64,000 nucleotides of DNA from VXNE01 sp963664635 (lineage in GTDB: Bacteria; Pseudomonadota; Gammaproteobacteria; Pseudomonadales; Azotimanducaceae): NCBI GenBank assembly GCA_963664635.1, contig OY761542.1, forward strand, positions 4,340,001 to 4,404,000, given 5' to 3'. The position numbers and the translations under genes were made by a program. Under the pieces are notes generated by a model. The model worked only from the letters and a program-made list of their open reading frames with translations, ran no database searches and had not been told where the DNA came from. This document shows positions 1-7,783 of this stretch, piece by piece. Numbering within the stretch: position 1 is the stretch's first letter; each line of letters opens with the position of its first letter.

Positions 1-324
1 CGGGAGGAGATCGACGTGCTCGAACCGGTGTGCCGCCGGTGGCGTGCGGACGGCGCCGCCGTGGAAGGCCCCCTGCCCGCCGACACCATCTTCCAGCGCG
101 CGTACGACGTCGACGCGATCCTGGCGATGTACCACGACCAGGGTCTCCCCGTGCTCAAGTACGCCGCGTTCGGCAAGGCCGCCAACGTGACCCTGGGACT
201 GCCGTTCCTGCGCACCTCCGTGGATCACGGCACGGCGCTCGACCTCGCCGGCACGGGAGCCGCCGACGCCGGCAGCCTGGTCACCGCACTCGACACGGCT
301 GTGCGCCTTGGCGCGCGCGCGTAA
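1..324 (+). CDS. pdxA: 4-hydroxythreonine-4-phosphate dehydrogenase, C-terminal part
   Basis: The last 107 codons of PdxA, open at the left edge of the window. PdxA oxidises 4-phosphohydroxy-L-threonine in the deoxyxylulose-5-phosphate-dependent route to pyridoxal phosphate. The motifs YHDQGLPVLKY and SVDHGTALDLAG near the end are characteristic of the family and carry metal- and substrate-binding residues. The stop overlaps the rsmA start by 17 bases, so the pair is translated as an operon with apaG and apaH downstream, a common gammaproteobacterial order. Only the 5' truncation by the window is unusual. Confidence 0.95.
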   Translation, partial: REEIDVLEPVCRRWRADGAAVEGPLPADTIFQRAYDVDAILAMYHDQGLPVLKYAAFGKAANVTLGLPFLRTSVDHGTALDLAGTGAADAGSLVTALDTAVRLGARA

Positions 325-1102
325 ACGTTTCGGGCAGCACTTCCTGGCCGACCCGGCGGTCGTGGACGCGATCGTCGCCGCCCTTTGGGCGCGCGAGGGG
401 GCGAGCGAGGGGGCGCGCGCGGGCGAACACGTCGTGGAGATCGGTCCCGGCCGCGGGGCACTGACCGGAGCCCTGTGCGCCGCCGGGGTCCGGCTGACCG
501 CCATCGAACTCGACCGGGACCTGGTCGGCCCGCTGCGCCGGCGGTTCCCGGGGGTCACGGTGGTGCAGGGGGATGCGCTCGCCGTCGATCTTGCCGCGCT
601 CGCTGGCGGCGAGCCCTTGCGCATCGTCGGCAACCTCCCGTACAACATCTCGACGCCGCTGCTCAACCGGCTCTTCGATGCGCGCGCCGCCGGCCTCCCG
701 CTGGTCGACATGCACTTCATGCTGCAGGCGGAAGTCGTGGACCGGCTGTGTGCCGCGCCCGGCTCCAAGGCGTGGGGGCGACTGTCGGTCATCGCCCAGT
801 ACCACTGTGCGATCGAACCGCTCTTCGAGGTCTCGCCCGACGCCTTCCTGCCGCCCCCCAGGGTCCTGTCGAAGTTCGCCCGCCTCGCGCCCCGGCCACC
901 GGCGCACCCGGTCGACGACGTGGCCGCCCTGCGCACCGTCCTGCGCGTGGCCTTTGCCGCCCGCCGCAAGCGGCTGGGCAATGCCGTACAATCGCTCGGA
1001 CTCGACGTCGCCGCCCTCGGGCTGGATCCGGAGACCCGTCCCGACGCGGTGGGGCTCGGCGGTTTCGTCGCCATGGCGAACCAGTTGGCGCGCAACGGAT
1101 GA
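308..1102 (+). CDS. rsmA: 16S rRNA (adenine1518/1519-N6)-dimethyltransferase
   Basis: RsmA (KsgA) dimethylates two adjacent adenines in helix 45 of 16S rRNA late in 30S assembly. At 264 residues it has normal length. It starts with the family signature RKRFGQHFL, has the SAM-binding motif VVEIGPGRGALT near residue 47 and the catalytic NLPYNIS near residue 107. The start chosen is TTG at 308, because it places RKRFGQHFL at the N-terminus; it lies inside the end of pdxA. The TGA overlaps the apaG ATG in ATGA, which suggests translational coupling. Confidence 0.96.
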   Translation: MARARKRFGQHFLADPAVVDAIVAALWAREGASEGARAGEHVVEIGPGRGALTGALCAAGVRLTAIELDRDLVGPLRRRFPGVTVVQGDALAVDLAALAGGEPLRIVGNLPYNISTPLLNRLFDARAAGLPLVDMHFMLQAEVVDRLCAAPGSKAWGRLSVIAQYHCAIEPLFEVSPDAFLPPPRVLSKFARLAPRPPAHPVDDVAALRTVLRVAFAARRKRLGNAVQSLGLDVAALGLDPETRPDAVGLGGFVAMANQLARNG

Positions 1103-1500
1103 ACACGGACGACAGTACGGGCGCCGGCAACACGTACGCGTTCACCGTAAGCGTGGAGCCGCGCTACATCCCCGGCGAGTCCGCCCCCGAACAGGGACGC
1201 CACGTGTTCGCCTACACCATCGTGGTGGAGAACGTCGGCGAGCACCCGGCCCGTCTGATGAACCGGCGGTGGCTCATCACCGATGGAGACGGACGCAAGC
1301 AGGAAGTGCAGGGACCCGGGGTGGTGGGCAAGCAGCCCCGCATCCCGCCCGGCGAGTCGTTCCGCTACACCAGCGCCGCCGTGCTCGAGACCGCGGTGGG
1401 CTGCATGGAAGGCCACTACGAGTTCCATGCCGACGATGGCGCGGCGTTCACCGTACCGATCCCGGCGTTCACCCTGGCGATGCCGAATGCCGTGCATTGA
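1099..1500 (+). CDS. apaG: ApaG family protein (Co2+/Mg2+ efflux protein ApaG)
   Basis: A 133-residue protein of the ApaG/DUF525 family, a fibronectin-III-like beta-sandwich. The biochemical role is unsettled; the family is linked genetically to divalent-cation resistance and diadenosine tetraphosphate metabolism. Family motifs are visible: YIPGESAPEQGRHVFAYTI, NRRWLITD and the C-terminal GHYEF. The ATG at 1099 overlaps the rsmA stop by four bases. apaH follows 49 bases later, as in the classical rsmA-apaG-apaH operon. Confidence 0.96.
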   Translation: MNTDDSTGAGNTYAFTVSVEPRYIPGESAPEQGRHVFAYTIVVENVGEHPARLMNRRWLITDGDGRKQEVQGPGVVGKQPRIPPGESFRYTSAAVLETAVGCMEGHYEFHADDGAAFTVPIPAFTLAMPNAVH

Positions 1501-1549
1501 GGGTCGCCGGCAGGTCGCCCGCCCCGTCGCCTGAGCGAACGCCGGCCCC

Positions 1550-2350
1550 GTGTCGACCTATGTCATCGGCGACGTGCAGGGGTGTTTCGCGCAGCTCGAA
1601 GCGTTGCTCGTCAAGGTGCGCTACAGGCGCAGCAAGGATCGGCTCTGGTTCGTGGGCGATCTCATCAACCGCGGTCCCGACTCACTCGCGACCCTGCGGT
1701 TCGTCAGGAAACTCGGTGACCGGGCGGTGTCGGTGCTCGGCAACCACGACCTGCACTTCCTCGCGATCGTTTTCGGCGGCCACCCGACCCGGAGCTCCGA
1801 CACGCTGGACGAACTGCTCGGCGCAAAGGACTGCCTGAAGCTCGCCCACTGGCTGCGCCAGCTGCCGCTGCTGCACCGGGGCCGCGGCGTCGTCATGGCT
1901 CATGCCGGGGTCCCGCACATCTGGAGCCTCAAGCAGGCGACCAAGCGGGCTCGCGAGCTGGAAGCGGTCCTGAGCGGCGACGGGTACCGCCAATTCTTCG
2001 AGGCGATGTACGGCAACGAACCGGCCGCCTGGTCGAAGTCCCTCGAAGGGATAGCGCGGCAGCGCGTCATCGTGAACTACTTCACCCGGATGCGATTCGT
2101 GAACGCCGCGGGGGAGCTCGAATTCATGCACAAGGGGCCCTCGGATCAGGCGCCGCGTGGTTTCAGGCCCTGGTTCGAGTTTCCGCACCGCATCGAACGA
2201 CCCATCGTCTTCGGGCACTGGGCGTCCCTCGAAGGGGTGCGCCGCAAGCGGGCCATCGGGGTGGACACGGGGTGCGTGTGGGGGCGCACCCTCACGGCGC
2301 TCCGCCTGGAGGACCGCAAGCTCCTGCACGTCGGCTGCGACTGCTCGTAG
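1550..2350 (+). CDS. apaH: Symmetrical bis(5'-nucleosyl)-tetraphosphatase
   Basis: ApaH hydrolyses Ap4A to two ADP and can also remove Np4 caps from RNA. The 266-residue protein begins with GTG at 1550 and shows the metallophosphatase motifs in order: GDVQGC near residue 8, GDLINRGPDS near 36 and GNHD near 64. It is the last gene of the pdxA-rsmA-apaG-apaH operon. Its TAG stop lies inside the left arm of a 48-bp palindromic repeat (2347-2394) that separates it from the convergent SDR gene. Confidence 0.95.
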   Translation: MSTYVIGDVQGCFAQLEALLVKVRYRRSKDRLWFVGDLINRGPDSLATLRFVRKLGDRAVSVLGNHDLHFLAIVFGGHPTRSSDTLDELLGAKDCLKLAHWLRQLPLLHRGRGVVMAHAGVPHIWSLKQATKRARELEAVLSGDGYRQFFEAMYGNEPAAWSKSLEGIARQRVIVNYFTRMRFVNAAGELEFMHKGPSDQAPRGFRPWFEFPHRIERPIVFGHWASLEGVRRKRAIGVDTGCVWGRTLTALRLEDRKLLHVGCDCS

Positions 2351-2394
2351 GGGACGGGCTGGTCCCGTCCCGGCGCCACGAGGGCGTCCCCTAC
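2347..2394. repeat. 48-bp palindromic repeat with 10-bp terminal inverted repeats, between convergent genes
   Basis: The element begins GTAGGGGACG and ends CGTCCCCTAC, a perfect 10-bp inverted repeat, with a further stem (GGGACGGG/CCCGTCCC) inside its left half. The apaH TAG lies in the left arm and the TAG of the convergent SDR gene in the right arm, so both stops are supplied by the repeat. Related copies occur at 39994-40067 and 59316-59346. It could act as a bidirectional terminator; there is no T-tract. Confidence 0.8.
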
Positions 2395-3155
2395 CAGTTT
2401 TCCACCCAGGGCCTGAGCACGACCTCGAACGCCCAGGTCGAGCGATGCTGCCGGTGCAGGTGCAGGTAGGTCTCCGCGATGCGGTCCGGGTCCGCCATGT
2501 TGTCGTCCTGCGACGTCCCCGCCATGCGGTGCGCCCGGGTGCCGTCGGGCTGCGTCCAGCCGATGGCGGCGTCGATCGGCACCTGCGCGACGTGGATGCC
2601 CTGCGGCATGAGTTCCCGCGCCATGCTCTCCGCCAGCCCGGACTTCGCCTGGCACGCCATGGCGAACGCGCCGCTCATCGGATAGCCCTTGAAGGCGGCG
2701 CTGGCGTTGGTGAAGAGAATGGTCCCCCGATGGTCGTCCGGAGCCGACGGTTCCTGCCCCAGCATGGATGTCGCCGCCTGTTGCGCGACCAGGAAGGCGC
2801 TGTAGGCCGAGTTCGCCAGCACTTCGCGCACCAGGGCCGGGTCCGCTTCGGTGATGCGCTTGCGAAAGATGTCGCGCATGCGCCCGTCGATGTTGTGCAC
2901 CACCAGCCGCGGCGCGCCGAGGTCCGCGGTCACGGACTCGAACAGCCGCGCCACGGCCTCGCCGTCGGCTGCGTCGCAGGCGTAGTTCCTGACGCCGAAC
3001 TCCGCCGCCAGGTCGTTCAGCACCTGCTTGTCCGGGTTGCGCGCGGCGATGGCAACGCGCATGCCGTCGCGGCTGAACAGGCGTGCGCAGCTCGCGCTGA
3101 TGCCGGGGCCGCCGCCCACGATCAACGCCACCTCGGCCGGTGTGCTATCTGTCAT
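2391..3155 (-). CDS. SDR-family protein lacking the catalytic tyrosine
   Basis: A 254-residue Rossmann-fold short-chain dehydrogenase/reductase homologue. The N-terminus has a variant dinucleotide loop (VGGGPGIS in place of TGxxxGIG), followed by an AARNP segment typical of NADP-binding SDRs. Where the YxxxK pair is expected (around residue 185) the sequence is ACQAK: the lysine is kept and the tyrosine is alanine. Ser is present upstream (NASAAF). It may therefore bind cofactor without classical oxidoreductase activity; the substrate is unknown. It lies convergent with apaH and 34 bases upstream of nothing co-directional, so it is probably monocistronic or read through from the exported methyltransferase gene. 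Confidence 0.8.
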   Translation of the reverse strand: MTDSTPAEVALIVGGGPGISASCARLFSRDGMRVAIAARNPDKQVLNDLAAEFGVRNYACDAADGEAVARLFESVTADLGAPRLVVHNIDGRMRDIFRKRITEADPALVREVLANSAYSAFLVAQQAATSMLGQEPSAPDDHRGTILFTNASAAFKGYPMSGAFAMACQAKSGLAESMARELMPQGIHVAQVPIDAAIGWTQPDGTRAHRMAGTSQDDNMADPDRIAETYLHLHRQHRSTWAFEVVLRPWVENW

Positions 3156-3189
3156 CTCTATCTCCTTGGAGTGGCGTGAACAACGTCCG

Positions 3190-3960
3190 TCACGGGGCCT
3201 TCCTGGCCCGGAACAGGAAGCGATCGGTGCGCAGGTAGATGGCGTCGTTGTAGACCATCAGGGTGTGGTCGTCCTCCGCGTTCGCGTACAGGTCGCTCTC
3301 CGCCTCGATCACGAACCCGGCCTCCCGCACCAGCGCCCGCGCGACGTCGGGTTCGATGCGATGCAACCGGTCGTTGTCCGCTTCCGGCACGCCTACGTGG
3401 TCGGTGACGCCGAGCACCCCGCCGGGCTTGAGCGCGGCGTGGATGTTCGCCAGGATGGCCACGGCCCCCTCGCGCCCGTCCCGACGCTGGAAATCGTGCA
3501 GCAGGTTGCCGAGAAACGCGATGTCCACCTCGCCCTCGAGCCCCAGGTCGTCGTACTCGCGCAGGTGCAACACGACGTTCGCCAGGCGGTCGTTCGCGAG
3601 CCGCTCCTCCATCGTGCGCCCGTAATAGCCGTCCGCGAAGTGGGTGAGCACCCGTTCGCGGTTGTGGGAGTACACCCTGCCGGTCGGTCCCACGGCCGCC
3701 GACAGCATTTCCGTCGTGTAGCCCGCGTAGGCCCCGACGTCCAGCGCCGTCATGCCCTCGCGCAGGCCGAGAAAACGGAAGGCCTCGAAAGGCTTGCGCG
3801 CGGCGTCGCGGGGCGCATCGAACTGATGCCGGTCCGGCGCCTGCATCTGCGCCTCGATGCGGGCCGCCATGGCCTCGAGGTCCGCCCCGGCGACGACACA
3901 GCCGGCGCCGCACGCCAACGCGAGCGCGAGCCTCGCAATCCAGCCGCAGTGGTGTCCCAT
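3190..3960 (-). CDS. Exported class I SAM-dependent methyltransferase
   Basis: A 256-residue protein with an N-terminal signal peptide (charged start, hydrophobic core LALALACGAGCVV to about residue 24, cleavage likely near VAGA) and a class I methyltransferase fold. Motif I is seen as ALDVGAYAGYTTEM near residue 72, and motif IV-like LHDF near 155, followed by LKPGGVLGVTDH. Similar secreted or periplasmic methyltransferase-like proteins are known, but a SAM source outside the cytoplasm is problematic, so the substrate and real location are uncertain. The gene is in line with the SDR gene (34-base gap) and could share a transcript. Confidence 0.8.
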   Translation of the reverse strand: MGHHCGWIARLALALACGAGCVVAGADLEAMAARIEAQMQAPDRHQFDAPRDAARKPFEAFRFLGLREGMTALDVGAYAGYTTEMLSAAVGPTGRVYSHNRERVLTHFADGYYGRTMEERLANDRLANVVLHLREYDDLGLEGEVDIAFLGNLLHDFQRRDGREGAVAILANIHAALKPGGVLGVTDHVGVPEADNDRLHRIEPDVARALVREAGFVIEAESDLYANAEDDHTLMVYNDAIYLRTDRFLFRARKAP

Positions 3961-4036
3961 CGGTGCTCCAGTGGCGCTCCGGTCCGCGCAAGTGTATGCG
4001 CTTGCCCGCCCCCGTTCGACAGGCGCGCCCGCGTGA

Positions 4037-4402
4037 CTACCCGTCCGCCCTATCGTCCCCCGGCCCGCGCCGCAGGCGGTACTCCGCCGCCACGAAACGG
4101 GCGACGCTCGATGCCCCCCGCTTGACGACGCGTACGCGCACGTCGTCCAGTGCGAACGTTCGCGCGATCCGCTCGGCGGTCGTGCGCGCCACCGTCTCGA
4201 TCAGAAAGTACCGCCCGCTCCGCACATGCTCGTCGACGAGTTCCACCACCGCCGAGTAGTCCACGGCGCCCTCGATGGCGTCCTCCGGCGGCGGCGCCAC
4301 CGTGAACTCCACATCGATCAGCAACGTCTGCGGCACGTCGCGCTCACGCTCCCGCACGCCCACGATGGCCACCACCTCGAGCCCGTCGATGCGGATCTTC
4401 AC
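4037..4402 (-). CDS. folB: Dihydroneopterin aldolase
   Basis: FolB cleaves 7,8-dihydroneopterin to 6-hydroxymethyl-dihydropterin and glycolaldehyde in folate synthesis. The 121-residue sequence starts IRIDGLEVVAIVGVRERER and contains DYSAVVELVDEHV and YFLIETVA, with the active-site Glu and Tyr/Lys positions of the family. The GTG start at 4402 overlaps the tsaD TGA in GTGA, so it is translationally coupled to tsaD. The tsaD-folB pairing is common in gammaproteobacteria. Confidence 0.93.
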   Translation of the reverse strand: MKIRIDGLEVVAIVGVRERERDVPQTLLIDVEFTVAPPPEDAIEGAVDYSAVVELVDEHVRSGRYFLIETVARTTAERIARTFALDDVRVRVVKRGASSVARFVAAEYRLRRGPGDDRADG

Positions 4403-5403
4403 GCCGGCGAAAGTTCCGTCAGCGGCCACCGCGCCCGGGTGGAGATCGCGAGCGGCTCCGAGGCGCCGGCCGCCAGCCGCAGGTACCCCGCGTAGGCGAT
4501 CATCGCGCCGTTGTCGGTACACAGGGCCGGCGCGGCATGGAACACTGCGGGCACCGCGGCGGCGAGCCGGGCACGCAGTTCGACGTTCGCCGCGACGCCG
4601 CCGGCGAGGACGAGCGCGTCGCAGTCCGTGGCCTCGAGCGCACGGCGACACTTGATGACCAACGTGTCCACCACGGCTTCCTGGAAGGCCAGCGCAACAT
4701 CCGACACGTCCTGGGGCGTCAGGGGCTGAATTTGCCGCACGGCATTGGCGACCGCGGTCTTCAGCCCGCTGAAACTGAAGTCGAGCCCGGGGCGGTCTGT
4801 CATGGGACGCGGGAACGTGAACCGGCCGGGACGCCCTCCCGCCGCTTCCCGCGCGACCGCGGGGCCGCCGGGATAGCCGAGGCCAAGCAGCTTGGCCGTC
4901 TTGTCGAAGGCCTCGCCGGCCGCGTCGTCGAGCGACTCGCCGAGAAGGCCGTAGCGCCCCACTCCATCGACCCTCACAAGCTGGGTGTGGCCACCCGAAA
5001 CGAGCAGCGCCACGAACGGCGGCCGCGGCCCCTGCGCCTCGAGCAGCGGCGCGAGCAGGTGGGCTTCCATGTGGTGCACCCCCAGGGCCGGGATCCCCAG
5101 CGACCAGGCCAGCGACCGGCCAACGCCGGCCCCGACCATAAGCGCCCCGATCAGTCCCGGGCCGGCCGTGTAGGCGACGCCGTCGAGATCCGCCACCGGC
5201 CGTCGCCCTTCTTCCAGCGTCCGCCGCACCAGGGGCAGGAGCTTGCGGATGTGGTCGCGCGACGCCAGTTCCGGAACCACGCCGCCGTACTCCGCGTGCA
5301 TCGCGACCTGACTGTAGAGCGTCTGCGCAAGGAGGCCGGCGCTCCCGTCGTACAGGGCGACCCCTGTCTCGTCGCAGGACGTTTCGATGCCGAGTACGAG
5401 CAT
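4399..5403 (-). CDS. tsaD: tRNA N6-adenosine threonylcarbamoyltransferase
   Basis: TsaD transfers the threonylcarbamoyl group to A37 of ANN-decoding tRNAs, working with TsaB, TsaE and TsaC. The 334-residue protein starts MLVLGIETSCDETGVAL and carries the iron-binding HMEAH motif near residue 111 plus SGGHT. The ATG at 5403 is chosen because it gives the canonical N-terminus; the open frame extends upstream without family similarity. It is divergent from the rpsU operon, and the 9-bp-flanked insertion sequence now separates the two. Confidence 0.96.
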   Translation of the reverse strand: MLVLGIETSCDETGVALYDGSAGLLAQTLYSQVAMHAEYGGVVPELASRDHIRKLLPLVRRTLEEGRRPVADLDGVAYTAGPGLIGALMVGAGVGRSLAWSLGIPALGVHHMEAHLLAPLLEAQGPRPPFVALLVSGGHTQLVRVDGVGRYGLLGESLDDAAGEAFDKTAKLLGLGYPGGPAVAREAAGGRPGRFTFPRPMTDRPGLDFSFSGLKTAVANAVRQIQPLTPQDVSDVALAFQEAVVDTLVIKCRRALEATDCDALVLAGGVAANVELRARLAAAVPAVFHAAPALCTDNGAMIAYAGYLRLAAGASEPLAISTRARWPLTELSPA

Positions 5404-5504
5404 GGTGCCTCGCGTGGAGCAATGCGACCGCCGCCGGGAACGGTCGGGCCAGTCCGGAAGCCGGGCGCAGTGTACGATCGCGGCCACAGGCGGACAACGA
5501 GGCG

Positions 5505-5513
5505 ACGCAGTGC
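5505..5513. repeat. Left copy of a 9-bp target-site duplication
   Basis: ACGCAGTGC directly abuts the left inverted repeat of the ISKra4-type element. An identical copy abuts the right end at 7355-7363. The exact match implies insertion by transposition with a 9-bp staggered cut, and little decay since. Confidence 0.9.
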
Positions 5514-5609
5514 GGGTGCACGTCAGATTTGTTGCGGGACAAGGAGGAGCGCGGTGGGGCGAAGTTGTCTGTATCATTAGTCCATATACAGTAGGCGTGG
5601 AACCCCGAC

Positions 5610-5993
5610 ATGGCCCTCAATGATGACATCGAACGACTGCTGCGCGTGCGCCATGAACTGCGCGACGCGCTGGCCGTGACCGACGACCTGCGGCCCGGCG
5701 TGCTGGTCGAGATCACCCGCAAGTGCGGCAAGCCGACCTGCCATTGCGCGCGCGACGAGGATCCCGGACACCGCGGCTGGGCGCTGTCGCGCAACGTCGG
5801 CGGCAAGCGCGTGAACCGCGGCATACCCCGGCACGCACTCGACCAGACGCGCGCGCAGATCGCCGAGCACGCGCGCTTCAAGGACCTCTGCCGGCAGTTC
5901 GTGGAGACCAGCGAGGAACTGTGTCGAGCGCGGCTCAAGGCTGGTCGGGACGCGGGGCGGGACGCCAAAAAAGGGGGCTCCGCGATACGCTGA
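5610..5993 (+). CDS. ISKra4-associated upstream frame (DUF6788-like, Cys motif)
   Basis: A 127-residue basic protein with the zinc-ribbon-like segment ITRKCGKPTCHCARD near residue 45 and RGWALSRNVGGKR after it. Proteins of this type precede the transposase in some ISKra4-family elements. It is in frame 0, while the transposase is in the -1 frame and overlaps its end. A run of six A and five G (5967-5977) lies just before the stop, so the product may be fused to the transposase by frameshifting. Function unproven; it may aid DNA-end recognition. Confidence 0.8.
   Translation: MALNDDIERLLRVRHELRDALAVTDDLRPGVLVEITRKCGKPTCHCARDEDPGHRGWALSRNVGGKRVNRGIPRHALDQTRAQIAEHARFKDLCRQFVETSEELCRARLKAGRDAGRDAKKGGSAIR
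5967..5977 (+). other. A6G5 run, candidate -1 frameshift or slippage site
   Basis: The upstream frame reads AAA AAA GGG GGC here and stops at 5991-5993. The transposase frame is -1 relative to it and is open across the whole overlap. A shift by -1 at the A or G run would join the two proteins. No ATG is available at the beginning of the transposase frame near the junction, which supports recoding, although initiation at a CTG (5990) or GTG nearby is not excluded. Confidence 0.55.
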
Positions 5994-7327
5994 CGGCGAC
6001 GTTCGCAACGGACCTCACCACCGAGATCGAGGCGCTGTTCGGCGCCGGCGCGGGGCGCGGCGTCGACTTCGAGACGCTGGAGACGACGGTGCGACACCGC
6101 GCGCTTGGCTTCGCGGCGCGCCTGCTGGAGGGGCGGCTGAACGCCGACCACGGCGACCACGCCGGACCGCGGCTGCCGTGTGATGGCTGCGGCGGCTTCG
6201 CCGCCTACGTGGGCCGGCGTCCCAAGACGGTCACCACCGTGGTGGGGCGGCTGCGCCTGCGGCGCGCCTACTACCACTGCGCCACCTGCGACGCCGGCTG
6301 GTGCCCGCGCGACCGCGCCCTCGGCATCGAGCACGCCTCGCTGTCGCCCGGCGTGGTGCGCATGACGGGCGTGGCCGCGGCGCGCGCGAGCTTCGCGGAG
6401 ACCAGCGCGCTACTCCACGAACTCGCCGGCGTGCTGCTCGGCGCCAAGCAGGCCGAGCGCGTGGCGCGCGCGCTCGGCCGCGAACTGGCCGACGACGAAC
6501 GCAACACCGTGACCGCCGAGCCGGGCCGCGCGCCGACCATGTATCTGGGCATGGACGGCACCGGCGTGCCGGTGCGCAAGGCGGAACTGGCCGGGCGCGC
6601 CGGCAAGCAGCCCGACGGCTCGGCCAGAACGCGCGAGATCAAGCTGGTCGCGGTGTGGAACGCCGCCACGGACGCGCACGGCCGCGAACTGCCGGCGCGC
6701 GAACCCGGCTCGGTCAGCTACTCGGCGGCCGTCGAGAGCGCCGCCAGCCGCGACACCGACGCCCAGCCGGCGCCGTTCGCGCAACGCGCCGAGCGCGAGG
6801 CGCGCCGCCGCGGCTTCCACCACGCGCGACGCCAGGTGGTGCTCGGCGACGGCGCGCCGTGGATCTGGAACATCGCCGACGAACTGTTCCCCGACGCCGT
6901 CCAGATCGTCGACCTGTTCCATGCCAAACAGCACCCGTGGGATGTCGCCAAGGCCATCTACGGACCCGGCACCGACATGGCCGCGCGCTGGGCGCAACGC
7001 CGCGCCGACGAACTCGACAACGGCCAGCTCGGCGCCATCCTGCGCGCCCTGCGCCGGCACCCCGGCAACGACGCGGCGCGGCGCTGCATCGACTACATCG
7101 GCACCAACCGCCGCCGCATGCGCTACCCGGCGTTCCGCGCCATGGCACTGTGCGTCGGCTCCGGCGTCCTCGAGGCCGGCTGCAAGAACATCGTCGCAAC
7201 CCGCCTCAAACGCCCCGGCATGCACTGGTCCGTCCCCGGCGCCAACGCCATCGCCGCCCTGCGCTGCGCATTCCTCAGCAACCGCTTCAACAACTTCTGG
7301 CAGCGCCGCAAGAACCGCGCCGCATAG
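5990..7327 (+). CDS. ISKra4-family transposase
   Basis: A DDE transposase. The recognisable part begins near 5990 (LTATFATDLTTEIEALFG), includes a zinc-finger-like CDGCGGF...CATCDAGWCPRD region, then MYLGMDGTGVPV (first Asp), VVLGDGAPWIWNIAD (second Asp) and VGSGVLEAGCKN (Glu), ending FNNFWQRRKNRAA. These are family-wide signatures. The frame is open further upstream (from 5723), but that stretch overlaps the preceding frame and looks non-coding. Expression probably needs the frameshift at 5967-5977; the start given is approximate. No interrupting stops are seen, so it may be active. Confidence 0.9.
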   Translation: MTATFATDLTTEIEALFGAGAGRGVDFETLETTVRHRALGFAARLLEGRLNADHGDHAGPRLPCDGCGGFAAYVGRRPKTVTTVVGRLRLRRAYYHCATCDAGWCPRDRALGIEHASLSPGVVRMTGVAAARASFAETSALLHELAGVLLGAKQAERVARALGRELADDERNTVTAEPGRAPTMYLGMDGTGVPVRKAELAGRAGKQPDGSARTREIKLVAVWNAATDAHGRELPAREPGSVSYSAAVESAASRDTDAQPAPFAQRAEREARRRGFHHARRQVVLGDGAPWIWNIADELFPDAVQIVDLFHAKQHPWDVAKAIYGPGTDMAARWAQRRADELDNGQLGAILRALRRHPGNDAARRCIDYIGTNRRRMRYPAFRAMALCVGSGVLEAGCKNIVATRLKRPGMHWSVPGANAIAALRCAFLSNRFNNFWQRRKNRAA

Positions 7328-7354
7328 AAAATCCAACAAATTTGTCGCGCACCC

Positions 7355-7363
7355 ACGCAGTGC
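7355..7363. repeat. Right copy of the 9-bp target-site duplication
   Basis: ACGCAGTGC, identical to 5505-5513 on the other side of the insertion sequence. Confidence 0.9.
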
Positions 7364-7379
7364 TTCTGCTCGGAACGCT

Positions 7380-7409
7380 TTGCAAAGGGTTGGCGGCCCC
7401 GAGTAAAAT
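7380..7409 (+). promoter_or_regulatory. Predicted sigma-70 promoter for rpsU
   Basis: TTGCAA at 7380-7385 and TAAAAT at 7404-7409 are separated by 18 bases. Initiation near 7416 would leave a short leader with GGAGGG at 7425-7430 before the rpsU ATG at 7444. The insertion sequence ends 25 bases before the -35 box, so it would replace any upstream element of this promoter. Confidence 0.6.
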
Positions 7410-7443
7410 CCCGCCTCCCTGTTCGGAGGGTCCGATCCTTCCC

Positions 7444-7659
7444 ATGCCGAGTGTCAAGATTCGGGACAACGAACCGTTCGATGTCGCCCTGCGGCGCTTC
7501 AAGCGGTCCTGCGAGAAGGCGGGCATCCTGTCCGAGGTGCGCCGGCGCGAGTACTACGAGAAGCCGACGGCCGTGCGCAAGCGCAAGGCGGCGGCGGCCG
7601 TCAAGCGGCACCTGAAGAAGCTGCAGCGCGAAGCCCGGCGCTTCGAGAAGTCCTACTGA
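7444..7659 (+). CDS. rpsU: 30S ribosomal protein S21
   Basis: The 71-residue S21 protein, an Arg/Lys-rich late-assembling component of the 30S platform. The sequence MPSVKIRDNEPFDVALRRFK followed by EKAGILSEVRRREYYEKPT is nearly canonical for gammaproteobacteria. It opens the macromolecular synthesis operon rpsU-dnaG-rpoD. An SD-like GGAGGG lies 13 bases upstream of the ATG. Confidence 0.98.
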   Translation: MPSVKIRDNEPFDVALRRFKRSCEKAGILSEVRRREYYEKPTAVRKRKAAAAVKRHLKKLQREARRFEKSY

Positions 7660-7783
7660 CGCCGCTGTCCCCGGCGCGCCCAGCGTCCGCGGCGAGCCTC
7701 GCTCCCCCCAAAACGCACCTTCGCCCTGCCGGGGTGGTCGTCGTGCTGTCGCTCGCCTCGGCAAAGCGGTAGATTGAGCCCCA

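Larger units (their letters stand above)
5514..7354 (+). mobile_element. Complete ISKra4-family insertion sequence, 1841 bp
   Basis: The element is bounded by 21-bp imperfect inverted repeats, left 5514-5534 and right 7334-7354, which both start GGGTGC and end ATTTGTTG reading inward (18 of 21 matching). Perfect 9-bp direct repeats flank it. It contains a small DUF6788-like frame and a DDE transposase of ISKra4 type. Family assignment rests on the transposase sequence (MYLGMDGTGVPV and LGDGAPWIWN). It sits between tsaD and rpsU, with its right end 25 bases from the predicted rpsU -35 box. Confidence 0.92.

Noticed and set aside
5404..5577. Longer N-terminus for TsaD
   Set aside because: The extra 58 residues have no family similarity and run into the target duplication of the insertion sequence.
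5723..5989. Extended N-terminus of the ISKra4-type transposase
   Set aside because: This stretch overlaps the DUF6788-like frame and encodes an Arg/Pro/Ala-rich sequence without similarity; it is a shadow of the first frame.
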